NCBI GenBank assembly: GCA_900551705.1
Contig: URWY01000016.1
Coordinates: 1-18,417, forward strand
Reading direction: 5' to 3'
Length of the DNA stretch: 18,417 nucleotides
DNA from: an uncultured Bacillota bacterium
GTDB taxonomy: Bacteria > Bacillota > Clostridia > Christensenellales > UBA1242
The translations under genes and the position numbers were made by a program. Below the pieces are notes generated by a model. The model saw only the letters and a program-made list of their open reading frames with translations. It searched no databases and was not told the DNA's origin. Positions 1-7,191 of the stretch are shown piece by piece. Numbering within the stretch: the stretch's first letter is position 1; each line of letters starts with the position of its first letter.

Positions 1-60
1 CTCGAACCCACGACCTCTAGCGTGACAGGCTAGCGTTCTAACCAGCTGAACTACCGAACC
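1..60 (-). tRNA. tRNA-Asp (GUC), 3' end cut by window edge
   Basis: Read on the minus strand from 60 leftward, the sequence folds as a tRNA: acceptor strand GGTTCGG, a D-arm with AGCTGGTTAGA, an anticodon stem CTAGC/GCTAG closing the loop CTGTCAC (anticodon GTC), then the start of a T-arm with GTTCGAG. The 3' half of the T-arm, the acceptor 3' strand and any CCA lie beyond the window. It is the last visible gene of a Pro-Met-Asp tRNA cluster. Confidence 0.95.
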
Positions 61-72
61 ATGTTGAATTAC

Positions 73-110
73 AAAGGTTTTCAACCTTTAATCTTCAAAT
101 CTCTTTGAAG
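73..110 (-). other. Two hairpins in the Met-Asp tRNA spacer
   Basis: The 51-nt spacer between the Met and Asp tRNAs is almost filled by two perfect AU-rich inverted repeats. One has 7-bp arms at 93-99 and 104-110 with a 4-nt loop. The other has 7-bp arms at 73-79 and 83-89 with a 3-nt loop. Neither is followed by a T-run on the minus strand, so they do not look like terminators. A role in processing of the multi-tRNA precursor is an inference. Confidence 0.6.
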
Positions 111-111
111 A

Positions 112-188
112 TGGTGGACCTTCTAGGACTCGAACCTAGGACCGACCGGTTATGAGCCGGTTGCTCTAACCAACTGAGCTAAAGGTCC
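112..188 (-). tRNA. tRNA-Met (CAU)
   Basis: A complete 77-nt tRNA on the minus strand. The acceptor strands GGACCTT/AAGGTCC pair fully; the anticodon stem ACCGG/CCGGT closes the loop CTCATAA (anticodon CAT); the T-arm CTAGG-TTCGAGT-CCTAG is intact; discriminator A and CCA are encoded. The fully paired acceptor end argues against initiator tRNA, so elongator tRNA-Met is most likely. A tRNA-Ile2 read after lysidine modification uses the same CAT anticodon and cannot be fully excluded by eye. Confidence 0.95.
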
Positions 189-190
189 AA

Positions 191-210
191 ACTTAACATT
201 TGAGTTAAGT
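191..210 (-). other. Hairpin in the Pro-Met tRNA spacer
   Basis: The 24-nt spacer between the Pro and Met tRNAs contains a perfect 7-bp inverted repeat, arms at 191-197 and 204-210 around a 6-nt loop. It resembles in size and AU content the two hairpins of the next spacer. There is no following T-run, so termination is unlikely. Confidence 0.55.
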
Positions 211-212
211 AC

Positions 213-288
213 TGGTCGGGGTGAAGAGACTCGAACTCCCGGCCCCATGGTCCCAAACCACGTGCGCTACCAACTGCGCTACACCCCG
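213..288 (-). tRNA. tRNA-Pro (UGG)
   Basis: A complete 76-nt tRNA on the minus strand. The acceptor strands CGGGGTG/CACCCCG pair fully, the D-stem is GCGC/GCGC, the anticodon stem CGTGG/CCATG (one G-U pair) closes the loop TTTGGGA (anticodon TGG), and discriminator A and CCA are encoded. It is the first gene of the cluster. Its 5' end lies only about 12 nt from the predicted transcription start. Confidence 0.97.
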
Positions 289-307
289 AAACTCAAAATG
301 CTTAGTT

Positions 308-336
308 ATATTACACTATTTTGCATAATCTGTCAA
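308..336 (-). promoter_or_regulatory. Sigma-A promoter of the tRNA cluster
   Basis: On the minus strand a perfect -35 TTGACA (331-336) is followed by a 17-nt spacer and a -10 TAATAT (308-313). Start of transcription is expected near 300, about 12 nt before tRNA-Pro. It lies between the end of ynbB (408) and the tRNAs. No clear terminator is visible at 337-407, so read-through from the upstream operon could also feed the tRNAs. Confidence 0.85.
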
Positions 337-407
337 CAATTTTTCATAAATTTTTTTATTTGTTTTATATGCTATGTTTTTTGTTAACTCTAAGCATTTA
401 TATCATA

Positions 408-1619
408 CTATTTTTCTAGCAAATGTAATGCCACAAGTTTTGCGTGTTCATAGGTCAATGCTCCTTGAAAATACGCAACATAAGGTGGTTTTACTGGTCC
501 ATCGCTTGAAAGTTCAATAGATGCACCGCTGACAAATGTCCCCGCTGCCATAATAATTGGATCTAAATATCCTGGCATATCCCAAGGCATCGGCACTGCA
601 TCACTATCTATTGGCGAAAATTTTTGAATGTCTTGAATAAACGAAATCATCGCACTTTCATCGTTGAATTTTATGGATTTAATAATATCCCCTGCAACTT
701 CGTTTGATTTTGGCATAACTTCATAGCCTTTGTCCGCTAAAACTTCGCCAATCAAATATGCTCCCTTAATCGCTTGACAAACGATGTGTGGGGCTAAGAA
801 TAAGCCTTGATAAAATTCACGATAGCCTTTTTCATAAGACCCAACTTCTGTTCCAAGTGAAGGCGAAGTTAAACGATAAGAAATCATTTCAACATATTTT
901 TGTTTGCCGGCGATATATGCCCCAGTTGAAGCAAGACCGCCACATGGGTTTTTAATTAATGAGCCAACTATAACATCTGCGCCTACTTCGGTTGGTTCTT
1001 TTTCTGCAACAAATTCTCCATAGCAGTTATCAACAACAAAAATCGAATTTGGACTATACTTTTTTACAACTTCAACGCATTTTTCAATATCATCTATTGA
1101 AATAGCATTGCGCCAATTATATCCTCTACTTCTTTGCAAAAACACCATTTTTGGTTGCAATTCTTTCAATTCTGCAATGATTTTTTTGTAATCGAGTTCA
1201 TCATTTTTTAAGTCAACTTGTTTATAAGTTATGCCTAAATCTTTTAAACTCCCCCTATTTTCGCCTTCAACACCAAAGATTGTTTCATCAAGAGTGTCAT
1301 AAGGTTTACCGGCAATTGAAAGCATTGTATCGCCTGGTCTTAAAAGACCAAAAAGCACAATCGCAATCGCATGCGAGCCACAAGTGATATGTGGAGAAAC
1401 GATAGCACTCTCCGCGCCAAAAACGCTTGCAAACACTTTGCCAAGGCAATCTCTACCGATATCATCATAGCCATAGCCCGTTGTGCCTGCAAAATGCCTT
1501 GTTGCGATTTTATTTTCTTGAAGTGCTTTTAACACTTTTTCTTGATTTTTTAATGCAATTTCATCAAAATATGAATATATTCTTGTTAATTTCTTTTCAA
1601 TTTTATCAATTTTGCTCAT
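408..1619 (-). CDS. ynbB: YnbB-like PLP-dependent methionine gamma-lyase family protein
   Basis: This 403-residue protein matches the family annotated as methionine gamma-lyase/aluminium-resistance protein (B. subtilis YnbB type), fold-type I PLP enzymes whose true substrate is poorly established. Visible hallmarks are the aspartate of VVDNCYGEF (D197), expected to contact the cofactor ring nitrogen, and the Schiff-base lysine in GSLIKNPCGG (K223). The glycine-rich stretch is slightly unusual, with Cys where the family commonly has Gly. I start it at MSKIDK (ATG 1617-1619), because the in-frame extension to 1697 lies wholly inside miaA and is low-complexity Lys-rich. That start overlaps the miaA stop by 14 bp, which suggests translational coupling; the only Shine-Dalgarno-like bases (GGA) are weak. 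It is the last gene of the miaB operon. Family assignment is secure; the reaction is not. Confidence 0.9.
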   Translation of the reverse strand: MSKIDKIEKKLTRIYSYFDEIALKNQEKVLKALQENKIATRHFAGTTGYGYDDIGRDCLGKVFASVFGAESAIVSPHITCGSHAIAIVLFGLLRPGDTMLSIAGKPYDTLDETIFGVEGENRGSLKDLGITYKQVDLKNDELDYKKIIAELKELQPKMVFLQRSRGYNWRNAISIDDIEKCVEVVKKYSPNSIFVVDNCYGEFVAEKEPTEVGADVIVGSLIKNPCGGLASTGAYIAGKQKYVEMISYRLTSPSLGTEVGSYEKGYREFYQGLFLAPHIVCQAIKGAYLIGEVLADKGYEVMPKSNEVAGDIIKSIKFNDESAMISFIQDIQKFSPIDSDAVPMPWDMPGYLDPIIMAAGTFVSGASIELSSDGPVKPPYVAYFQGALTYEHAKLVALHLLEK

Positions 1620-2550
1620 TTTCTTTTTCCATTTCATTTTTAACAAACTTAACAATATTTTTCGCTGCATACCTTCCAGCAGGAATTTCATTAACATTAT
1701 TTATGCTATGCATAAATGTCAACTGCCTTTTTGCATAGTTGCGACTTCGCCTTTTGATGAGTTCTTTTGTTTCACGAGCCTTTGCTTCTTTGTTCAAATA
1801 TGCAATCATTTCCTTATAGCCAATACCTTGCATTGATGGACAATTTGGATTTATGCCACTTTCAATTAAAGTTTGAACTTCGTTTTTCAGCCCTTGTTTA
1901 TACATCAAATTAACGCGTTTATTAATGCGTTTATATAATTTTTCTCTATCCATTGTCAAAGCAAAAACAATATATTTAACATCGCTTTCAACACTTGTAT
2001 TTTGAATTGGCGAAACATTTTTATCTCGTTCATTAATATCAAAAATTTCAAGTGCACGAATAATCCTAAAAGTATCGTTTACATTTAAGGCTTCTGCTCT
2101 AGTTGGATTTTTCTCTTTTAAAATATTATAAACATATTCGTTGCCATATTTTTTTGCAAGTTGTTGATAATATTTTCTTATTTTTTCATCTTTATAAACG
2201 CCATTGAAATCATAATTTTCAATAAGCGCTTTTAAGTATAACCCTGTGCCCCCAACAATGATAGGTGTTTTACCCTTTGCAAAAATTACATCTATTTTTT
2301 CTTTCGCTTTTTTAACATAATCACAAACTGTAAATTCACGGTTTGGTTTGCAAACATCAATTAAATAATGTTTAACTCCTTGCATTTCTTCTTTCGTGAC
2401 TTTTGCAGTTCCGATGTCCATGCCTTTATAAATTTGCATGCTATCTGCTGAAATTATTTCCCCATTAAGCATTTTTGCGACATCAATAGAAGTGCTGGTT
2501 TTACCAACACCTGTGGGACCATATATTACAACTGCGTATTTGTTTTCCAT
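1606..2550 (-). CDS. miaA: tRNA dimethylallyltransferase (A37 isopentenylation)
   Basis: MiaA (314 residues, normal length) transfers the dimethylallyl group from DMAPP to N6 of A37 in tRNAs reading UNN codons, giving i6A, the substrate of MiaB encoded in the same operon. The sequence shows the P-loop GPTGVGKTS (11-19), the conserved SADSMQIYKGMDIGTAK block with the catalytic aspartate D36, GGTGLYLKAL (100-109), MQGIGYKE and the C-terminal RNYAKRQLT tRNA-contact motif, where the usual following Trp is Phe. ATG at 2550 is preceded by a purine-rich AAGAAAG. It lies 53 bp after mutL and overlaps ynbB by 14 bp. In many Bacillota hfq follows miaA; here it does not. Confidence 0.97.
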   Translation of the reverse strand: MENKYAVVIYGPTGVGKTSTSIDVAKMLNGEIISADSMQIYKGMDIGTAKVTKEEMQGVKHYLIDVCKPNREFTVCDYVKKAKEKIDVIFAKGKTPIIVGGTGLYLKALIENYDFNGVYKDEKIRKYYQQLAKKYGNEYVYNILKEKNPTRAEALNVNDTFRIIRALEIFDINERDKNVSPIQNTSVESDVKYIVFALTMDREKLYKRINKRVNLMYKQGLKNEVQTLIESGINPNCPSMQGIGYKEMIAYLNKEAKARETKELIKRRSRNYAKRQLTFMHSINNVNEIPAGRYAAKNIVKFVKNEMEKENEQN

Positions 2551-2603
2551 AACTTTCTTAGTTTATCAAATTAGATTTGTTTACACAAATAAATAAGTAT
2601 ATT

Positions 2604-4442
2604 TTATAATTTTCTTTTAAACATTTTTTCAATTTCGTTTCTTGATAGTTGAAGCACGATTGGTCTGCCATGTGGGCATAAAAGCACATGACCATTTTGA
2701 GCAAACCTATCAAGCAAAATGCTTATCTCTTGTTTAGACAAAACATTGCCCGCCTTCACTGCCGACTTACAAGCAAGTTGTGTAAATCTTTCATTTATAT
2801 ACGAAAGTGGTTTGTTTGCAAAACTATCAATTTCAGCAAAAACGCTATCAAAAAAGTCTTTAATATTCATGTTTGAAATAATATAAGGAATTGCAACAAT
2901 TTTTAAAACATTATCAAAAATTGTGAAATTAAAGCCAAAATTCTTGAATTTTTCTTGATTTTCAGTTAAAAAACTTGATTCTTTTTCATTTATTCCAATT
3001 TCAATCGGCATAAACAAACTTTGAGTTGTCACTTCATTTTGCTCAACACTCGCCATAATTTTATCATATAGTTGACGCTCATGAGCGGCGTGTTGGTCAA
3101 TGAAATAAACAAATTCGCCTTTTTGCAAAATGATATAAGTGTTAAAAATAACGCCAATAATTTCAAAGTGATTAAACACTTCTTCAACTTTTGTTTGTTC
3201 GTTTACTGGCAAACTTGTTGCAAAATTTTGTTGCGAAACTGGTTCTTCTGGCTTTATTTTTTCGTTTTCTTCGATTGCAATTTCAACCAATTTGCTAGGT
3301 TGATTTGCAAATTTATCTTCGGTAGATGATTTATTAATTATGTTCATAATATAACTAAAACTTGAACCTTCATTTTTTGAAAGAGTTGATAAATTTTCTT
3401 CTTTAACTTCTTCAACAGGTTGAACATCTTTTTCTTCATTTGTTATATTTTGAATAAAGTTTACATTTGAAACCGCTTTATAAATTGCATTAGAAACAAA
3501 ACCATAAATTTTGCCTGGATTTGCAAACTTTACTTCTTGTTTTGATGGGTGAACATTAACATCAACATCTTCAAAAGGCAAATTCAAATTCAATGCAAAA
3601 AGTGGGAATTTCCCTTTCATAATAAAACCTTCAAGCGCATCAGTTATTGCAGAAAAAATCATATAATTATTCACTAACCTGCCATTGACAAACAATGTGC
3701 CATAAGTTCTATTTGGCTTTGCAAGCGTTGGTCTTGCTATATAACCTCTAATAGACATATCGCCACTTTCGCTGTTTATTTCAATCAAATTATCATAAAC
3801 ATCTTTGCCATATACAATATAAAGTGCTTCGGCAAGACCATTTCCAAATGTGTTATAAATAATTTTCCCATCTGCGCTATATCTAAAAGAAACGCTAGGA
3901 TTTGCCAAAATTAATCTTGATAACAAATGCGTAACTTCGCCCTCTTCTGACTTAGGTTTTTTCATAAATTTTAATCTTGCTGGCGTGTTAAAAAATAAGT
4001 TTTTAACAACGATTTTTGTTCCATTTGCAGCACCAATTTCGCTTTTTTCTTGGAATTTACCGCCAGAATACGAAATTTGAACGCCAAAATCGTGATTTTC
4101 AGTTTTTGTTATCATTTCAACTTGGCTAACCGCTGTTATACTTGCAAGCGCTTCGCCACGAAATCCTAAGGAAGCAATATTTTCCAAATCTTCCGATTTT
4201 TGAATTTTGCTTGTTGCGTGTGGCATAAATGCTTTTTCAATATCGTCCGGTTCAATGCCGCTGCCGTTATCTGTGATAATAATTTCACGCAAACCACCAT
4301 CAAAGATTTCAATACTGATTTTTGTAGCACCAGCATCAATCGAATTTTCAACAAGTTCTTTAACGATAGACGCAGGGCGTTCAACAACTTCCCCTGCACT
4401 TATTTTATTAAAGACATCTTCTGGCAAAATATTAATTCCCAT
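2604..4442 (-). CDS. mutL: DNA mismatch repair protein MutL
   Basis: MutL (612 residues) couples mismatch recognition by MutS to strand incision. The N-terminal GHKL ATPase motifs are all present: KELVENSIDAG with catalytic E29 and N33, TDNGSGI (57-63), HATSKI (75-80) and GFRGEALASI (93-102). A low-complexity acidic linker (about 330-425) leads to the C-terminal dimerisation/endonuclease domain. There the metal-binding motif DQHAAHE starts at 449, followed by ACK (557-559), CPHGRP (589-594) and a clamp-binding-like QSLFMP (474-479). These indicate a nicking MutL of the MutH-independent type. The last acidic residue of the DQHA(X)2E(X)4E motif is Asp (D460), not Glu. The start codon follows AGGAG, which overlaps the mutS stop; the two genes are 9 bp apart. 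Confidence 0.97.
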   Translation of the reverse strand: MGINILPEDVFNKISAGEVVERPASIVKELVENSIDAGATKISIEIFDGGLREIIITDNGSGIEPDDIEKAFMPHATSKIQKSEDLENIASLGFRGEALASITAVSQVEMITKTENHDFGVQISYSGGKFQEKSEIGAANGTKIVVKNLFFNTPARLKFMKKPKSEEGEVTHLLSRLILANPSVSFRYSADGKIIYNTFGNGLAEALYIVYGKDVYDNLIEINSESGDMSIRGYIARPTLAKPNRTYGTLFVNGRLVNNYMIFSAITDALEGFIMKGKFPLFALNLNLPFEDVDVNVHPSKQEVKFANPGKIYGFVSNAIYKAVSNVNFIQNITNEEKDVQPVEEVKEENLSTLSKNEGSSFSYIMNIINKSSTEDKFANQPSKLVEIAIEENEKIKPEEPVSQQNFATSLPVNEQTKVEEVFNHFEIIGVIFNTYIILQKGEFVYFIDQHAAHERQLYDKIMASVEQNEVTTQSLFMPIEIGINEKESSFLTENQEKFKNFGFNFTIFDNVLKIVAIPYIISNMNIKDFFDSVFAEIDSFANKPLSYINERFTQLACKSAVKAGNVLSKQEISILLDRFAQNGHVLLCPHGRPIVLQLSRNEIEKMFKRKL

Positions 4443-4451
4443 ATATTTCTC

Positions 4452-7163
4452 CTATTTTTTTACACGATTTACTAAATCAACAAGCATATCAAATGCAGCA
4501 AGTGGTGTTAACATATTTACATTAACATCTTCAAGCATACCGATAACATCTGAATATGATTTTTTAATATTTTCAACTTCTTCAATCGAACCTAAATTAG
4601 TTTCCGCAATTTTTCTGTTAATTTCCGCTTTTTCTAGGTTTGTGCTTATCTCTTTCGCTCTTGTGATAACTTCTTTTGGAAGACCTGCAAGCGCAGCAAC
4701 CGCAACACCGAAACTTTTGTTAGCGCCACCGCGGACAACTTTTCTTAAGAATACAACGCCGTCACCGACTTCTTTAACTGTTATTCTGTAATTTTTAACA
4801 CCTTTCAAAAATCCTTCAAGTTCTGTAAGCTCATGATAGTGAGTTGAAAAAATTGTTTTTATTTGCATTTTATTTGAGATGTATTCCATAACCGCCCAAG
4901 CGATTGAAAGCCCATCAAATGTTGATGTTCCACGACCTACTTCGTCTAAAATAACCAAACTTTTTGAAGTTGCATTATTCAAAATATTCGCAACTTCAAC
5001 CATTTCAACCATAAAAGTTGATTGTCCATAAGCTAAATCGTCACTTGCTCCAACACGAGTAAATATGCGATCTGTGATGCAAATTTCTGCTGACGAAGCA
5101 GGAACAAAACTACCAATGTGAGCAAGCAAAGTTATAAGTGCAACTTGACGCATATATGTGCTTTTACCAGCCATGTTTGGGCCAGTTATGATAATTGATT
5201 TATCGGTATCCGTATTTATATAAGTGTCGTTTGGAACAAAAGACTGATTTTTGTTAATTTCTTCAACAACTGGGTGTCTTCCTGCAACAATTTTTATGTG
5301 GTCAATTTTTGAATTAATTTTTGGTTTGCAATAATTATTTTTAATAGCAACAGTTGCAAGCCCCATCAAAACATCAATTTCTGCAACAATTTGTGCAGTT
5401 TTTTGCATTCTTTCAATGTTATTTAATAAGAAATTCCTTATTTCAGTGAATAATTGTTGTTGCAATCTTTGTGCGTTTTCCGCTGAACCTAAAACTTGGT
5501 CTTCAATCGTTTTTAATTCTGCTGTGATAAATCTTTCAGAATTTGTTGTTGTTTGCTTACGAGTGTATCTAAATGGAACAAGCCCAAGTTGGGATTTTGT
5601 GACTTCAATGAAATATCCAAAAACTTTGTTATATAAAATTTTAAGATTTTTAATTCCTGTTTCTTCTTTTTCTTTCGCTTCAAGTTTAGTTACTAAATCA
5701 TCTGCATAAACTTTTGCATTTTTATAATGGTCAAATTCTTCGTTATAACCTTTTTTAATAACATTCAAACTGTTATTATAAACAGCAGGTGCTTCATCAT
5801 CAATCGCTTTGTCAATTAAATTGTAAATATCTTCAAGTGTATCTAAGTTATCGCAAAGATGTTTAATTTTTTTACTATTGTAGCAGCCAAGCAAATTTTT
5901 AATTTCTGGCAAAACTGATGCTGATTGTTTTAAACTTAAAGCATCTTTGGGATTAAAATTACCATAGGCAATTCTTCCCGCAATACGCTCAATATCTGTT
6001 ATTTGATTTAATTTTTCCTTTAATTCTTGCCTTTGAATTAAATTATTAACAAAATCTTCAACACTATCAAGCCTTGCATTGATTTCCTTTTCATCTTGTA
6101 GAGGAAGTGAAAGCCAATTTTTTAATAGCCTTGCGCCCATGCTCGTTTGAGTGTGGTCAACAACCCAAAGAAGTGAACCGCGTTTCTTGCGTTCTCTCAT
6201 AGTTTCAACAATTTCCAAATTTCTTCTGGAAGATGCATCTAATTTTAAATATTTATGCTCTTGTAAATCCGAAATTCGGTTAATTTGTGCAAGCGACCTT
6301 TTTTGTGTTTCTGCAAGATATATTGTAAGTGAGCCTGCAGCCATATATGTCGCAGATGGAATTTTTGCAAAAGTGCTTTTAATTTCTTCTGAACCAAATT
6401 GATTTATCAACGCTTCATTGCAAGCATTAATTTCAAAAGCATAATCATAAAAAGTTTGAAGTCTAGACAAGATTTCTGGGGAAAATACTTTTGAATCTCT
6501 CAAAATCTTTTTATCTTCTTCAAGCAAAATAATTTCACTTGGAGTCATTCTGTTTAAAACACTATTGAGTTCAATTAGCGCATCTTTTTTGCATAAATCA
6601 ATTTCTTCAATCTTAAATTCACCAGTTGAAATATCACAATATGATAGCCCAATTTCTCGTATAGCGTTTATTTGTTCTTCTGAATTTTCAAGATTTTCCC
6701 AATTTCTAGCCAAAACTTTTATATCTTGTTTTTCAATTCTTTCTTTAACAAGATACACGCTGCACAAATAGTTGTTAGATTTTTGGTCAAGCATAGAATC
6801 GTCAACAACTGTTCCAGGAGTTATAACTCTTATAATTCCCCTTTCAACCAAACCTTTTTTTGTAGGCTCAGTTAACTGTTCACAAATTCCAACTTTTTGA
6901 CCATTAGCAACAAGTTTTGCAATATAATTTTCAGCAGCATGGAAAGGAATTCCACACATAGGGGCTCTCTTTTCAAGTCCACACTCCCTGCCTGTTAATG
7001 TTAAATCTAAAATTCTTGATGCTGTTTCGGCATCTTCAAAAAACATTTCATAAAAGTCGCCCAAACGATACATTATGATTGTGTCTAGGTATTCAATTTT
7101 TATGTCGTAGTATTGCTGAAACATTGTTGTCAATTTGTTTCTGTCAATCTCTGTAATTTTCAT
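4452..7163 (-). CDS. mutS: DNA mismatch recognition ATPase MutS
   Basis: MutS (903 residues, slightly longer than the 858-residue B. subtilis protein) binds mismatches and small loops as a dimer and recruits MutL. The N-terminal mismatch-reading motif GDFYEMF carries the intercalating Phe37 and Glu39 (F-x-E). Central connector, lever and clamp regions precede the ATPase: Walker A GPNMAGKST (661-669), Walker B with DE at 740-741 in DEVGRGTSTFDG, and FSTHYHELT just after it. The C-terminal segment NMLTPLAAFDML is the usual helix-turn-helix dimer tail. ATG at 7163 is preceded by GAGGAA. The TAG stop forms part of the mutL ribosome binding site, so the two are probably coupled and made in linked amounts. 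It follows miaB by 28 bp. Confidence 0.98.
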   Translation of the reverse strand: MKITEIDRNKLTTMFQQYYDIKIEYLDTIIMYRLGDFYEMFFEDAETASRILDLTLTGRECGLEKRAPMCGIPFHAAENYIAKLVANGQKVGICEQLTEPTKKGLVERGIIRVITPGTVVDDSMLDQKSNNYLCSVYLVKERIEKQDIKVLARNWENLENSEEQINAIREIGLSYCDISTGEFKIEEIDLCKKDALIELNSVLNRMTPSEIILLEEDKKILRDSKVFSPEILSRLQTFYDYAFEINACNEALINQFGSEEIKSTFAKIPSATYMAAGSLTIYLAETQKRSLAQINRISDLQEHKYLKLDASSRRNLEIVETMRERKKRGSLLWVVDHTQTSMGARLLKNWLSLPLQDEKEINARLDSVEDFVNNLIQRQELKEKLNQITDIERIAGRIAYGNFNPKDALSLKQSASVLPEIKNLLGCYNSKKIKHLCDNLDTLEDIYNLIDKAIDDEAPAVYNNSLNVIKKGYNEEFDHYKNAKVYADDLVTKLEAKEKEETGIKNLKILYNKVFGYFIEVTKSQLGLVPFRYTRKQTTTNSERFITAELKTIEDQVLGSAENAQRLQQQLFTEIRNFLLNNIERMQKTAQIVAEIDVLMGLATVAIKNNYCKPKINSKIDHIKIVAGRHPVVEEINKNQSFVPNDTYINTDTDKSIIITGPNMAGKSTYMRQVALITLLAHIGSFVPASSAEICITDRIFTRVGASDDLAYGQSTFMVEMVEVANILNNATSKSLVILDEVGRGTSTFDGLSIAWAVMEYISNKMQIKTIFSTHYHELTELEGFLKGVKNYRITVKEVGDGVVFLRKVVRGGANKSFGVAVAALAGLPKEVITRAKEISTNLEKAEINRKIAETNLGSIEEVENIKKSYSDVIGMLEDVNVNMLTPLAAFDMLVDLVNRVKK

Positions 7164-7191
7164 TTTTTCCTCAGTTTTTTATGATTTTTTT

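Noticed and set aside
296..399. Inverted 10-bp repeat around the tRNA promoter (296-305 and 390-399)
   Set aside because: The arms are 84 bp apart in AT-rich DNA, so a terminator or operator is not supported; likely chance.
337..407. Terminator after ynbB
   Set aside because: Only weak AT-rich pairings are visible and no stem with a following T-run on the minus strand.
1620..1697. Longer in-frame start for the ynbB protein, adding 26 residues
   Set aside because: The extension lies entirely within miaA, is Lys/Met/Leu-rich low complexity and is not part of the family; MSKIDK gives the expected length.
4207..4791. 194-codon plus-strand reading frame across the mutL-mutS junction
   Set aside because: It is antisense to two certain genes, Ser/Thr-rich as expected for a shadow frame, and has no promoter or ribosome binding site of note.
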